Shown here: positions 25,431 through 34,287 of the stretch, piece by piece
Position numbering within the stretch: position 1 is the first letter of the stretch
How the letters are laid out: each line of letters starts with the position of its first letter
Source of the DNA: Melioribacter sp.
GTDB taxonomy: Bacteria; Bacteroidota; Ignavibacteria; Ignavibacteriales; Melioribacteraceae
Assembly (NCBI GenBank): GCA_012026935.1
Contig: VEPI01000044.1
Location: forward strand, 1 to 35,057
Reading direction: 5' to 3'
DNA: 35,057 nucleotides
The notes under the pieces: generated by a model
Seen by the model: the letters and a program-made list of their open reading frames with translations, nothing else
Databases searched by the model: none
What the model was told of the DNA's origin: nothing
Translations under genes and position numbers: made by a program

Positions 25431-25856
25431 CTATTGTCGTGTGAGGTTGAGTGAGTTGAATACTTGTATTGAATTTCTTTTAAAACCTTTAGAGTTTGGA
25501 AAGTTCTGTTTGAACTCTTTTTCCATTTCTTTTAGGAATGAATCAAGATGTTTTTCGTAATCGCGTACTGTTTCATAAACATGCATTGCTTCCTTAGGAA
25601 TTTTTATCTGCAACGGTTTTAATCTGTTCGCATATAAAACATATTTTGCTTTAAAATGATCGTCGGTTGTAAAAATAGTTTCACCAAGTTCATTTGTAAT
25701 TTGGTAGCTGTCAAAAAATGGAGGCGGTAGAAAAAGAATTTTTCCGGGCAAAGAAATTTCTTCGTATTCTGCCGAGCCGATAAAATCATCCGGGAATGAT
25801 TTTAATTTCTCTTTGATTTTATCAACCCAATTTTGTGCAAATTCTTTTTCTGTCAT
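25431..25856 (-). CDS. Unknown small cytoplasmic protein
   Basis: A 141-residue protein with no signal peptide, no TM helix and no motif I recognise. It has an acidic and aromatic N-terminal half containing KILFLPPPFFDSYQI. A helical, charged C-terminal half (about 85-130) contains HVYETVRDYEKHLDSFLKE. Only 13 bases separate its start from the preceding propeller gene, and one base separates its end from the rRNA methyltransferase, so it sits inside an operon. Codon use and base composition look like the neighbours. The frame is credible because both flanks are tightly spaced, but the function is unknown. Confidence 0.75.
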   Translation of the reverse strand: MTEKEFAQNWVDKIKEKLKSFPDDFIGSAEYEEISLPGKILFLPPPFFDSYQITNELGETIFTTDDHFKAKYVLYANRLKPLQIKIPKEAMHVYETVRDYEKHLDSFLKEMEKEFKQNFPNSKGFKRNSIQVFNSLNLTRQ

Positions 25857-25869
25857 ATTAGTTTATCGG

Positions 25870-27024
25870 TCATTTAAAATTTATATCAACTGCTTCCGGC
25901 TTTTCAACCCAATCGGCAATAAAAACATTTGTATCGTGCGACGGTTTTCTATCCGCTCTCCTATTAGAACAAAAAGCTATTTTCTTACCGTCATATGAAA
26001 ACATTGGGAAAGCATCGAACGTTTCCGAATTAGTAATCTTTTCAAGTCCGGTACCGTCTATATTAATCATAAAAACATCAAATATTCTTCCACCCTTGTT
26101 AACCGAATGATTATTGGAACAGAATAAAATCTTTTTACCATCGGGATGAAAGAAAGGAGCCCAATTAGCACCGGGAAGATGTGTAACTTGTTTTGCATTC
26201 TTTCCGTCAATATCTGCAATAAAAACATTTAATTCTTTCGGTTCAACGTAACCTTCAGCAAGTAGTTTCTTATATGTTTCAGCTTCGTTGTCTTGCGGTC
26301 TGCTTGCTCTCCAAACAATTTGCTTTGAATCGCGGGAAAAGAAAGCGCCGCCATCGTAACCTAAAGTGTTTGTAAGTTGTAAATATTTTCCGGTCTTTAT
26401 TTCATACCGCCACAATTCCAAATCACCCGAGCGTGTTGAAGTAAAGATTATATATTTACCATCTGGCGATACTGTAGCCTCGGCATCGTAACCACTACCT
26501 CCTATTAATATCTTGGGATCTGATCCGTCTTTGTTCGCGATATAAATATCATAGCTGTTGAATAACGGCCATACATATCTTCCTCCGCTAAACATTTGAT
26601 GTTCAGGGCATTTATCTCCTGCAGCATGAGTTGAAGCATAAATAATTCTTCCATCCTTAAGAAAGTAACTGCAAGTAGTCCTTCCTTTTCCGGTAGAAAG
26701 CAGTTGATACCGTTTCCCGCTCTCAAGCTGAGATCCGTCAATATTCATTTTAAAAATTTGATCGCACGGTTGTAAATTAATTTCGTTCCAATCGCTTTGA
26801 AATGTTAACTGCTTATTATCAAAACTCCAATATGCTTCGGCATTGTTTCCGCCAAATGTAAGTTGTTTTACGTTTCGAAGATGAGTTTCACCGGAAAAGC
26901 GGAGAGAATCTGATGACGGATTATAATTTTGTTTTTGCTCAGTAGTTATAAAAGAAAAAAATACCGGCAACACAAAAAAAATCTGTAATAAAGAAATTCG
27001 GGAAAAGATAATTTTATTTTTCAT
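25870..27024 (-). CDS. Exported TolB-like beta-propeller protein
   Basis: A 384-residue protein with an N-terminal signal peptide (about 1-27). Repeated PD40/TolB-type blades follow. Examples are SPDGKYIIFTSTRSGDLELW, HPDGKKILFCSNN and SYDGKKIAFCSNRRAD, each followed by an [IV]DG or similar turn. Such propellers act as periplasmic binding scaffolds or accompany peptidases; no catalytic residues or Pal-binding context are seen here, so it is not called TolB itself. It lies 23 bases downstream of lgt and 13 bases upstream of the unknown small gene, and is probably part of an lgt-led operon. Confidence 0.85.
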   Translation of the reverse strand: MKNKIIFSRISLLQIFFVLPVFFSFITTEQKQNYNPSSDSLRFSGETHLRNVKQLTFGGNNAEAYWSFDNKQLTFQSDWNEINLQPCDQIFKMNIDGSQLESGKRYQLLSTGKGRTTCSYFLKDGRIIYASTHAAGDKCPEHQMFSGGRYVWPLFNSYDIYIANKDGSDPKILIGGSGYDAEATVSPDGKYIIFTSTRSGDLELWRYEIKTGKYLQLTNTLGYDGGAFFSRDSKQIVWRASRPQDNEAETYKKLLAEGYVEPKELNVFIADIDGKNAKQVTHLPGANWAPFFHPDGKKILFCSNNHSVNKGGRIFDVFMINIDGTGLEKITNSETFDAFPMFSYDGKKIAFCSNRRADRKPSHDTNVFIADWVEKPEAVDINFK

Positions 27025-27047
27025 TAAAGTTTGTTCTTTTTAAAATG

Positions 27048-27833
27048 TTATTGAATTTTTATGACTTTTTTATCTTTGCGGAATAGAAAATAAATTCCAA
27101 GGATCACAAAGGGGATACTTAAGAGCTGTCCCATATTTAAAAATAAATTTTGCTCAAAGATAGATTGGTTCTCTTTAAGGAACTCTACAAAAAATCTGAA
27201 TCCGAAAACAGTTATAAGGAATAACCCAAACAGCAACCCGTTTTTAAATTTCCCTTTAACTCTAAAATAGAACGAAAGTAAAAAAATAAATATTAACAGA
27301 TATGCGATTGCTTCGTAAAGCTGTGCCGGATGACGGGGAATATTATCCACAGAAACAAATACAAATCCCCAATTTCCATTAGTTGGTTTACCAATTATTT
27401 CCGAATTAAATAAATTTCCTAAACGAATAAAAAATCCGGAGAGAGCAACAGTAATAACAATACGATCAATCACCCATAAAAAAGAGATTTCTTTTTTCTT
27501 TCTGGTATAAAGAACAAGGGCAGTAATTATTCCAATTGCAGCACCATGACTTGCTAAACCGCCTTTCCAAATCTGAAGTATTTCTAACGGATGACTTAAA
27601 TAATAATCAGGATTATAAAATAGGCAATGACCGAGACGCGCACCGAGAACAGTTCCGAGAATCATATACCAAACCAAATCGTTTAAATCATGTTCCGATT
27701 TATTTTCTCTCTTAAAAATGATTACCATAATCTGGTAGCCGACTATAAATGACATTGCGAAAAGAAGTCCGTACCAGCGAATTGTGATTGGACCGATTGA
27801 AAAAATATCAGGGCTTACATTCCAGTTTATCAC
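27048..27833 (-). CDS. lgt: Prolipoprotein diacylglyceryl transferase
   Basis: A 261-residue integral inner-membrane enzyme with about seven TM segments. It transfers diacylglycerol to the lipobox cysteine of prolipoproteins such as the BamD encoded nearby. Family landmarks are the N-terminal INWNVSPDIFSIGPITIRWY, the catalytic region GGLASHGAAIG and the RHPAQLYEA motif. The start codon is GTG at 27833, with AAGG five bases upstream; an overlapping ATG is in a frame that stops at once. It begins an operon reading into the propeller protein. A candidate promoter lies about 90 bases upstream. Confidence 0.95.
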   Translation of the reverse strand: MINWNVSPDIFSIGPITIRWYGLLFAMSFIVGYQIMVIIFKRENKSEHDLNDLVWYMILGTVLGARLGHCLFYNPDYYLSHPLEILQIWKGGLASHGAAIGIITALVLYTRKKKEISFLWVIDRIVITVALSGFFIRLGNLFNSEIIGKPTNGNWGFVFVSVDNIPRHPAQLYEAIAYLLIFIFLLSFYFRVKGKFKNGLLFGLFLITVFGFRFFVEFLKENQSIFEQNLFLNMGQLLSIPFVILGIYFLFRKDKKVIKIQ

Positions 27834-27919
27834 ATTTACCTTACTTTAATGGTTAGATCTTAATATGATTTGAAGAAGCCGTCTAAGAAAAAAGATGATT
27901 TTGTATTCGGCTGTGATGG

Positions 27920-27951
27920 CAAATTTACATAATAGACGGTTAATAAAGCAA
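27920..27951 (-). promoter_or_regulatory. Candidate promoter of lgt
   Basis: On the minus strand, TTG (27951-27949), 21 bases, then TAAATTTG (27927-27920), a full match to the TAnnTTTG -7 form described in Bacteroidota. The spacing is one base longer than in the other candidates. Transcription would start near 27913. Confidence 0.35.
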
Positions 27952-27992
27952 CTAAGCAGGCTGCTCTTTTAATTCAAAAAAGGATAAAATGA

Positions 27993-28652
27993 TTATTCTT
28001 CCCAGATAAAATCGAATAATAAATATGAAGCTGTTAACATGACTACATCATAACAAACCAGAACGGCAATTTCTACAAATGAACTGCTTATAGAATTACC
28101 ATCCATTGCATGTTTGGTGAGTTCCAAAAGAGTTAGAATGAGGGGAAGTAAAATCGGGAATGATAAAACAGGGTAAAGTGTTCCTTTAGAACTGGCTTTA
28201 GATATTATTGCAGCAATAATTGTTGATGAAATTGCAATTCCAATATTTCCGAACAGAAAGGCAATTGCAAACAATGTAAAGTTTTTTATTATGAATGAAT
28301 TGAATAAAATTGCAAAAAGAAAAGTGATCACAAAGTTCATCAAGAAAACGAGCAAGAGATTAAAAATAAGTTTACCGGAAAAAATCGTTGATGGTGCGGC
28401 AATTAAATGAAGTGTCATTGTTGTGCCGCGTTCTTCTTCCGAAACAAATGCGCGTGAAAGTCCAGACATTGCGGAAAAAAATATTACAACCCATAAAAGT
28501 CCACCCGTTAGATATTCCGTGATCTTTTCACTGCCAATCGAAAACATTATTACACTGACTGTAACCAGAATAAACATTGCAAGAGCATTAATTGCATAAC
28601 GTGTGCGTAGTTCCGATTGCCAATCTTTTTTAAACAGAGAATATGCTTTCAT
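27993..28652 (-). CDS. ccmB: Heme exporter permease CcmB
   Basis: A 219-residue protein with six TM helices. LWVVIFFSAMSGLSRAFVSE followed by EERGTTMTLHLIAAP matches the CcmB-family signature after TM2. CcmB pairs with CcmA in the ABC complex that supports heme delivery and release of holo-CcmE during cytochrome c maturation (system I). It overlaps ccmA by four bases. ccmC, ccmE and ccmF are not in the window. In some lineages CcmAB-like pairs serve other exports, so the substrate is inferred from family only. Confidence 0.88.
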   Translation of the reverse strand: MKAYSLFKKDWQSELRTRYAINALAMFILVTVSVIMFSIGSEKITEYLTGGLLWVVIFFSAMSGLSRAFVSEEERGTTMTLHLIAAPSTIFSGKLIFNLLLVFLMNFVITFLFAILFNSFIIKNFTLFAIAFLFGNIGIAISSTIIAAIISKASSKGTLYPVLSFPILLPLILTLLELTKHAMDGNSISSSFVEIAVLVCYDVVMLTASYLLFDFIWEE

Positions 28653-29293
28653 CTATCAATTTGCTCTTTAAATTTTTCCAATTCAATTACTTGGCTGCAT
28701 AATGCAATGTCTGTATCTTCATTTGAAGCTATGATAACTAAATTATTCTCTGATTCTTTCTTGATTAGTGTGTAAACTTTTTCTTTGCCGGGATTATCTA
28801 AATTTGATGTTGGTTCATCTAAAATTATAAGAGGCGGTTGGTGTAAAAGAGCAAAAATAAATTTCAACCGTTGTTTCATGCCTGAAGAATACCCGCGGAC
28901 AAGATCGTTTTTCCGGTCAATAAGTTTTAGTTCGTTCAGTAAATAGTCTGAACGTTCTTTATTGAAATTAATTCCTCTAATGTTTGAAAAGTGTAAAAGA
29001 TTTTCTTCTGCAGTAAATTCATCATAAAGGAAAAGATAAGGCGAAACAAAACCAATTTGATTGTGAAGTTTGAACGGTTCTATTTCATTGGAATTATTTT
29101 TATGAATAACCTTTCCCCTGGTAGGTGAAATTAAATTTGCAATAATTTTAACCAATGTTGATTTGCCTGAGCCATTCGGTCCTGATATTCCATAAATATG
29201 CCTTGACGAGAAAGAAAAATTAATTCCGTCAAAGATCAATCGTCTTCCGAAATACTTAACAAGGTTATTTAATTCAACAGTGTAATTAGTCAT
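28649..29293 (-). CDS. ccmA: Heme exporter ATP-binding protein CcmA
   Basis: A 214-residue ABC ATPase. Walker A is GPNGSGKST (38-46), the signature is GYSSGMKQRL, Walker B is LIILDEPTSNLD, and it is short, like CcmA. The CcmB permease follows with a four-base overlap, which makes the pair clear. Its start lies inside the end of the metalloprotease gene (8-base overlap), so it is translated in a run with surface-protein genes instead of other ccm genes. It energises the CcmB permease on the cytoplasmic side. Confidence 0.88.
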   Translation of the reverse strand: MTNYTVELNNLVKYFGRRLIFDGINFSFSSRHIYGISGPNGSGKSTLVKIIANLISPTRGKVIHKNNSNEIEPFKLHNQIGFVSPYLFLYDEFTAEENLLHFSNIRGINFNKERSDYLLNELKLIDRKNDLVRGYSSGMKQRLKFIFALLHQPPLIILDEPTSNLDNPGKEKVYTLIKKESENNLVIIASNEDTDIALCSQVIELEKFKEQIDR

Positions 29294-30908
29294 TTTGAAT
29301 TACGAGTTTTCCCTTTTTAACGGTATCCCCGGATTTGGTTACATAAATATAAACACCGGTGCCAAGTTTATTATTATTGTTATCCCTTCCGTTCCAAATT
29401 ACAACAATTTGGTCGGCGGCAACTATAGGTTTTTGTGAAGAGTAAACCAAATTCATATCGGGAGAATAAATATACAAGTCAACTAATCCGTTGTTAGATT
29501 TTGCAACAGGAATAAAAATTAGATTGTTAACCGAATATTTAAATGGCTGAGGATATACATAATCTAATTCCACGCTTGCAAGCTGCCCGTTATCAATTGG
29601 TATATCATTGAATATATTTGATTCACCGAGTAAAAGTGAATTTGCACTTTCTATTTTTGAATAATATCCATCCAATATTTTTCTTGAACCTGTAATCTGC
29701 TCTGAAGATAAAGTATAGACGAGCGATAAATTTGTAACGGGCGAGGCAATAGCCCCGTTTAGATCGGCATTGCTCACGATTGAGATTAAATTATCCACTC
29801 CGTTTGTAAATAAAATAAAATTATTTGATATCGGTTCTGAAGTTATATTAACAGTAGTTGACGGTTTTGTGAACGAAGAAGTCATCAGCGGATGAATCAA
29901 AGGATAGTAAGCCGCTTCTTCAAAATACTTGTTCGGAATGGCACGCGTATTTGTAAAATATGTCCACAATCCAAACTTGTTGAATTCGGTTTTTAAGGTT
30001 GATCCGGCTTCTAATATTGCATCTGCGATTGATTCAACCGCCCGCTCTTGTCTCATTAATTCCCATGTTCGTTTAATAATGTTTGCGCCAAACCTATCTT
30101 TTAGAAAAATATTCCATATAGCAAGATCGTATCCGTTATTTGAAGAAAATGCATTTTGCGGATTTCTAAAATAAGTATCCATATAATTATAATAATCATT
30201 GATGCTGTCGTAAACAAACTCTTCCATAGAAGTAGAAGTAAGTTCATAATAAAAAGTATCGTTCGAGCGGTAAATGTAATTTCCGATCTGAATTCCGTGA
30301 TGAAATTCGTGGGCAATTGTAACACGTGCTGCATCAATTCCGTGAGTGTAATAGCCTGTTCCGAAATCATTATCCATTACAGTATAACAAGTATAAGTAT
30401 TGCTTGTAATTTGATTTTCAAATTCTGTGTATCCGTAGAGACCACCGGAAAGATTTTGAATATAAATGTCATAACGGTCATCTCCTCCGACTCCGGCATC
30501 TCCAGGCGGAGGCGGATAACCAAGTATGTTTACTTCATAATTATATGAAGAATCTGCCGCCTGCGCTAATTGGTTCATGTTATATCCGGGTGCATCAACA
30601 CCGGATTTCATAAAATGTATTCTAAATTTTCCGGAAGGAGTAACAAAACTTGTATCGGTTATCGGCCTGTCTAGAATTTTTTTAAGAAGAATTTTTTGCT
30701 GTACACTAAATTTATCGTAATTCATTTTCACTTGATTTACAATTCCGAATCCGCATTTTACCGGGAGAGTGATTTCACCGATAACTTGCGGCTTTACATT
30801 TTGATTTATGCCTCTAACACTAAGGAACTCATTATACAACGAATCTATGTTTTGCCCTGAGGTTATAAAGATCGGAATAGCAAAAAGAAGTAACAAAAAT
30901 TTCTTCAT
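29286..30908 (-). CDS. Secreted HExxH metalloprotease (MXAN_6640-like)
   Basis: A 540-residue exported protein. The signal peptide spans about 1-18. A zincin core carries HEFHH (H200, E201, H204), and a conserved STSMEEFVYD follows (225-234), whose Glu pair can supply the third zinc ligand. Upstream GGDDRYDIYIQNL (141-153) is typical of the family I know as MXAN_6640-type putative metalloproteases; family naming is from memory. The C-terminal 80 residues form a beta domain ending in GTGVYIYVTKSG ... KGKLVIQND, similar to FlgD-like or type IX tails but without YPNPFNPST. It overlaps the FG-GAP gene by four bases and ccmA by eight. Its substrate is unknown. Confidence 0.82.
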   Translation of the reverse strand: MKKFLLLLFAIPIFITSGQNIDSLYNEFLSVRGINQNVKPQVIGEITLPVKCGFGIVNQVKMNYDKFSVQQKILLKKILDRPITDTSFVTPSGKFRIHFMKSGVDAPGYNMNQLAQAADSSYNYEVNILGYPPPPGDAGVGGDDRYDIYIQNLSGGLYGYTEFENQITSNTYTCYTVMDNDFGTGYYTHGIDAARVTIAHEFHHGIQIGNYIYRSNDTFYYELTSTSMEEFVYDSINDYYNYMDTYFRNPQNAFSSNNGYDLAIWNIFLKDRFGANIIKRTWELMRQERAVESIADAILEAGSTLKTEFNKFGLWTYFTNTRAIPNKYFEEAAYYPLIHPLMTSSFTKPSTTVNITSEPISNNFILFTNGVDNLISIVSNADLNGAIASPVTNLSLVYTLSSEQITGSRKILDGYYSKIESANSLLLGESNIFNDIPIDNGQLASVELDYVYPQPFKYSVNNLIFIPVAKSNNGLVDLYIYSPDMNLVYSSQKPIVAADQIVVIWNGRDNNNNKLGTGVYIYVTKSGDTVKKGKLVIQND

Positions 30909-33037
30909 TTAATTTTTTCAAAAGTTAATGAATTGAGTAAGCTGTTTGAATAGATCAAAAATGTTCTTCTTTTGTTTAAGACGGTAACAAGATAATTATT
31001 GATATTTTTTGAAACAAATAAATCCTTTTCGATAGGTGATTTTTCTACTCCTATAAATGAAACCCCGCTAAGTTTACCCGTTTCATTATAAAAATAGAAA
31101 GAAAGTTCACCGCCATCGCCGCTTATATTATATTCGGTTGTTACATTGTTGCCTAATGCAATTTTTAACGGATACTTATTTATCTTATTGTTGCCGAATG
31201 TATAAAGAAAAGATTTGTTATTGCTCGTAAACCAGAATGTGACCGGTCTCGACTTGCCTATTAACTCTTTAAGACAAATCATGGTATAATTAATTTTATC
31301 CTTATCATTAACATTAAATTTGAGTATGGTTTTATGATCAATAATTTTTTTATCAAAAACTGTTTTAACAAGATCAAGTTGTTTTTCTTTTTTTTCAACG
31401 CTGTAGATATCTTTATAAATTCCAAACGTTAACCAAGATCTTTCAACGTTTGATTCTATTAAGTTTGACTTTGATGATACAAGACCGAAATCTTTATACT
31501 CAAATTCCTGTAAATATGTTTTATTATCTTTTTTAATCAATTCATAAATATTCTGCCGGTCTTTCAAACGATCACTTATTACTTTGAAATCTTCAAGTAA
31601 TCCTTCACTGTATAAAGTTTGCCTCTTGTAACTATGTTCATCAAAATTCATTCTAATTATTTCTATGGTGCCTGTATTTGAATAACAATAAAAAGTTTTG
31701 ATTCTTGATTTGCTATCGTCAACAGCTATGTTTGTAAAATCCGACAGGAGCGGAATGCTAAAATAAGTTCTGAACAAATTCCTTCTTTCACTTAGTAAAA
31801 GTTTTAGTGTTTTTTCAGTCCCATCAATAAAGCAAAAATCCTCAAACTTATCGTTCAGGTAATCAAAAGTTGTTAAGGCAGTTGGTTTAAGTCCCAGTGA
31901 AATCGAAAAAGAATCGTCGTTAATTCCCGGTTTGTTAATAAGATATATTTTCCCTTCGGTGCTAATAAGAGCTAACTTTTTCCCGGTTCGATCAATGTAT
32001 GCAGTCAAGTCCGCAAGTCCGTTTTTTTGTAAATAAACAATTGGCGGGTAAAATACATTTGTACTTTTCGCAAAGGAAATATATAACGTTCCGTTTTGAG
32101 TATTTATAAAAGCTACATCGTTAAAACCGTCTCCGTTAAAATCGAGAATTGCATATTTATCGGGCTTAACCGGTGTTTCTAAAATAATTTTTTTTTGAAA
32201 AGAAGAAACCGAATCTCCGAGCAAAACTTCAAAATTATTATCTCTGATATAAACTAAATCATTATATCCGTCGGAGTTAAAATCAACAGTTTTGAATTCG
32301 CTTATTTCACCGTTCAATCCTATGGAACGCGATTCCGTATAATCTCCGGCTCCATTATTATAAAACAGCAAAATAGAGTTGGAATAGAGATCAACTGCGG
32401 CAATATCTGAATACGAATCGTAATCCAAATCAATAAATGTTGATGCCGAAAATACTTTTTCGGGATCAATTCTTGTTTCATGAAGACTTTTATTTTTTTC
32501 TTTTATAATTGAGAGCCCGTTTAGCGAAGTTCCAGAGACTAATCCTTCGGGTTTTCCATCACCGTCAACATCACCTACATCAATGTTCGAAGGATAGCCT
32601 TTTAATTTAATTTTATTTTGTAAAGAGATTATACCATTTCTTGAAAATGAAGAAACCGCGACTTGCCTTGTTTTGCGTGAGATGAAAATAAATTTTTTCT
32701 CAGATAAATTATTACTAAAAGGATGAATATTAGAAATAGCTATCGGAGAATATTTTTCCGATATATTTATTAGGTCGGATTTATTATCAGATAAAGCGGA
32801 AACATATTTATTGTTAGATGAATTATAGATTAATAAATCCCTATAGCCATCCGTGTTGTAATCTATAGAAAAAATGTTAGTAAAGCTCTTCTTAACGGAA
32901 AATTCTCTATATCTGCAAAAACCGTTTATTGGAATTTGAGCAATGATGTCGGAGAAAAAAAGGAGAGTGACAAGAAATGAATTTAATATTATTTGTTTAA
33001 CCGCCGAGACGATTTTTTCTTCTTTGAAGTGCTTCAT
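30905..33037 (-). CDS. Exported FG-GAP/VCBS repeat propeller protein
   Basis: A 710-residue protein from the ATG at 33037, which places a hydrophobic export helix at about 17-33; in-frame ATGs at 33058 and 33106 would give longer leaders. The N-terminal half contains at least six calcium-loop repeats of the form D-x-[DN]-x-D-G. Examples are DYNTDGYRDLLIY, VGDVDGDGKPEGLV, DFNSDGYNDLVYI and DFNGDGFNDVAFI, arranged as an FG-GAP propeller. The second half is beta-rich with no family I recognise and no type IX tail. The start overlaps the thioesterase gene by about 40 bases, and the end overlaps the metalloprotease by four. It is probably a calcium-stabilised surface or periplasmic binding protein; the partner is unknown. 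Confidence 0.82.
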   Translation of the reverse strand: MKHFKEEKIVSAVKQIILNSFLVTLLFFSDIIAQIPINGFCRYREFSVKKSFTNIFSIDYNTDGYRDLLIYNSSNNKYVSALSDNKSDLINISEKYSPIAISNIHPFSNNLSEKKFIFISRKTRQVAVSSFSRNGIISLQNKIKLKGYPSNIDVGDVDGDGKPEGLVSGTSLNGLSIIKEKNKSLHETRIDPEKVFSASTFIDLDYDSYSDIAAVDLYSNSILLFYNNGAGDYTESRSIGLNGEISEFKTVDFNSDGYNDLVYIRDNNFEVLLGDSVSSFQKKIILETPVKPDKYAILDFNGDGFNDVAFINTQNGTLYISFAKSTNVFYPPIVYLQKNGLADLTAYIDRTGKKLALISTEGKIYLINKPGINDDSFSISLGLKPTALTTFDYLNDKFEDFCFIDGTEKTLKLLLSERRNLFRTYFSIPLLSDFTNIAVDDSKSRIKTFYCYSNTGTIEIIRMNFDEHSYKRQTLYSEGLLEDFKVISDRLKDRQNIYELIKKDNKTYLQEFEYKDFGLVSSKSNLIESNVERSWLTFGIYKDIYSVEKKEKQLDLVKTVFDKKIIDHKTILKFNVNDKDKINYTMICLKELIGKSRPVTFWFTSNNKSFLYTFGNNKINKYPLKIALGNNVTTEYNISGDGGELSFYFYNETGKLSGVSFIGVEKSPIEKDLFVSKNINNYLVTVLNKRRTFLIYSNSLLNSLTFEKIK

Positions 33038-33467
33038 CAAATCTTCTTTTTTCGTCATCTGTTTCAGGTACAATTTCGAATGTATCAACGGGATTTCCTT
33101 TTTCATCTACGCTGACAAAAGTTAAATATGCCGTATTAGTATGAATACGTATTCCATCTATGTGCGATTCTGCAAACACAGTTACGCCAACTTCCATAGA
33201 AGTTTTGAAAGCGCGATTTACAGATGCAATTAAAGTTACAACATTGCCAAGTTTGATGGGATGATGAAAATCAATCCGGTCAACAGAAGCAGTAACACAA
33301 ACGCGTTGAGAATGTTTTGCGGAAGAAAGTGCTGCACAAATATCTATCCAGTGCATCAATTGTCCGCCCAATAAATTTCCAAGCTGATTAGTATAGTTAG
33401 GGAGAACTAATTCCGTCATTGTAATAATTGATTCACTAACTTTCTTCTTTCTTCTTGCTTCGCTCAT
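32997..33467 (-). CDS. Hotdog-fold acyl-CoA thioesterase
   Basis: A 156-residue single-domain thioesterase of the YciA/BACH type. NQLGNLLGGQLMHWIDICAA carries the conserved Asn, Gly-Gly and Asp of the active site. VTASVDRIDFHHPIKLGNVV follows, as in acyl-CoA hydrolases of this group. It hydrolyses acyl-CoA to free acid and CoA in the cytoplasm; chain-length preference is not visible. Its start overlaps the end of bamD by four bases, and its 3' end is shared with the FG-GAP gene, so it is embedded in an envelope-protein operon. Confidence 0.92.
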   Translation of the reverse strand: MSEARRKKKVSESIITMTELVLPNYTNQLGNLLGGQLMHWIDICAALSSAKHSQRVCVTASVDRIDFHHPIKLGNVVTLIASVNRAFKTSMEVGVTVFAESHIDGIRIHTNTAYLTFVSVDEKGNPVDTFEIVPETDDEKRRFDEALQRRKNRLGG

Positions 33468-34207
33468 TTCTTGCTCATCAACAATGTTTCGGTTTCCTTA
33501 AGTTCTTTCGCATAAGTATCATCTGGATAACGGCTGACAAACAAACTTATATCCGCAAGTGCATCATTATTCAATCCTTTTTTTGTTTCCAACATTATCT
33601 TATGGTAAAGAGATAACGGTGCGTACTTAGTATCATGATATGTTTCCGCAACAGCGCCGTAATATTTTATTGCTGCATTTTCATATTCCATTTTTTCATA
33701 AATCAATGCGCTTTGATAATCCTTCTCAGCTAATTTTTCATTAAGAGTTTTAATTTTTTGTTCGGCTTCTTCAACTTTTTTATTTGCAGGGAAGAAATCA
33801 ATAAATGCCTGCAATTCTTCGATTGCCTTTTTTGTATATGCTTGATCAAGCTGGTATGGAGGCGATAATTGAAAATATGATTCCGCGAGCATGTATTGTG
33901 CATCCGGGACAAAGGGACTTGCCGGAATATTCCGGATCAGTTTACTGAATTCATATGCTGATAATAAATATTGTCCGCGTTTGAAATAAGTCATTCCTAA
34001 ATAATATTGTGCATCATCATTAAATGCACTGCCGGAATACTGTAGTAGAAAACTTTGGAATTGCTGAATTGCCTGTTCATAATCTTCATCATTATAAAGC
34101 TGATAAACATAATTATAGTATTGTTCGGCGTTGAATTTGCTTGTATCTACCGCGCTTGAACAACCTATTATAAACGATAAAGTAAAAACAGCCGTTAATA
34201 TTTTCAT
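33464..34207 (-). CDS. bamD: Outer-membrane assembly lipoprotein BamD
   Basis: A 247-residue lipoprotein. From the ATG at 34207 the signal peptide MKILTAVFTLSFIIGC ends in a lipobox cysteine; a TTG four codons upstream (34219) is less likely. Five TPR-like helical repeats follow, such as YVYQLYNDEDYEQAIQQF, AQYYLGMTYFKRGQYLLSAY and AQYMLAESYFQLSPPY, the BamD/ComL layout and length. It binds BamA on the periplasmic side of the outer membrane and is essential for beta-barrel insertion. It appears to lead the overlapping run through ccmB. Its lipidation depends on Lgt, encoded about 6 kb away. Confidence 0.92.
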   Translation of the reverse strand: MKILTAVFTLSFIIGCSSAVDTSKFNAEQYYNYVYQLYNDEDYEQAIQQFQSFLLQYSGSAFNDDAQYYLGMTYFKRGQYLLSAYEFSKLIRNIPASPFVPDAQYMLAESYFQLSPPYQLDQAYTKKAIEELQAFIDFFPANKKVEEAEQKIKTLNEKLAEKDYQSALIYEKMEYENAAIKYYGAVAETYHDTKYAPLSLYHKIMLETKKGLNNDALADISLFVSRYPDDTYAKELKETETLLMSKK

Positions 34208-34287
34208 CTTGTTTAACAAGTATTCCCTCTCTTTTAAGCGTTGTAAAAATAAACAATTTAGGTTAGCTGTGAAATACCAATCCTACG

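Noticed and set aside
27884-27941. Inverted repeat CCGTCTA/TAGACGG between ccmB and lgt, considered as a terminator or riboswitch.
   Set aside because: Arms are only seven bases with a loop of more than 40 bases and no T tract in the right place; no known riboswitch core was recognised.
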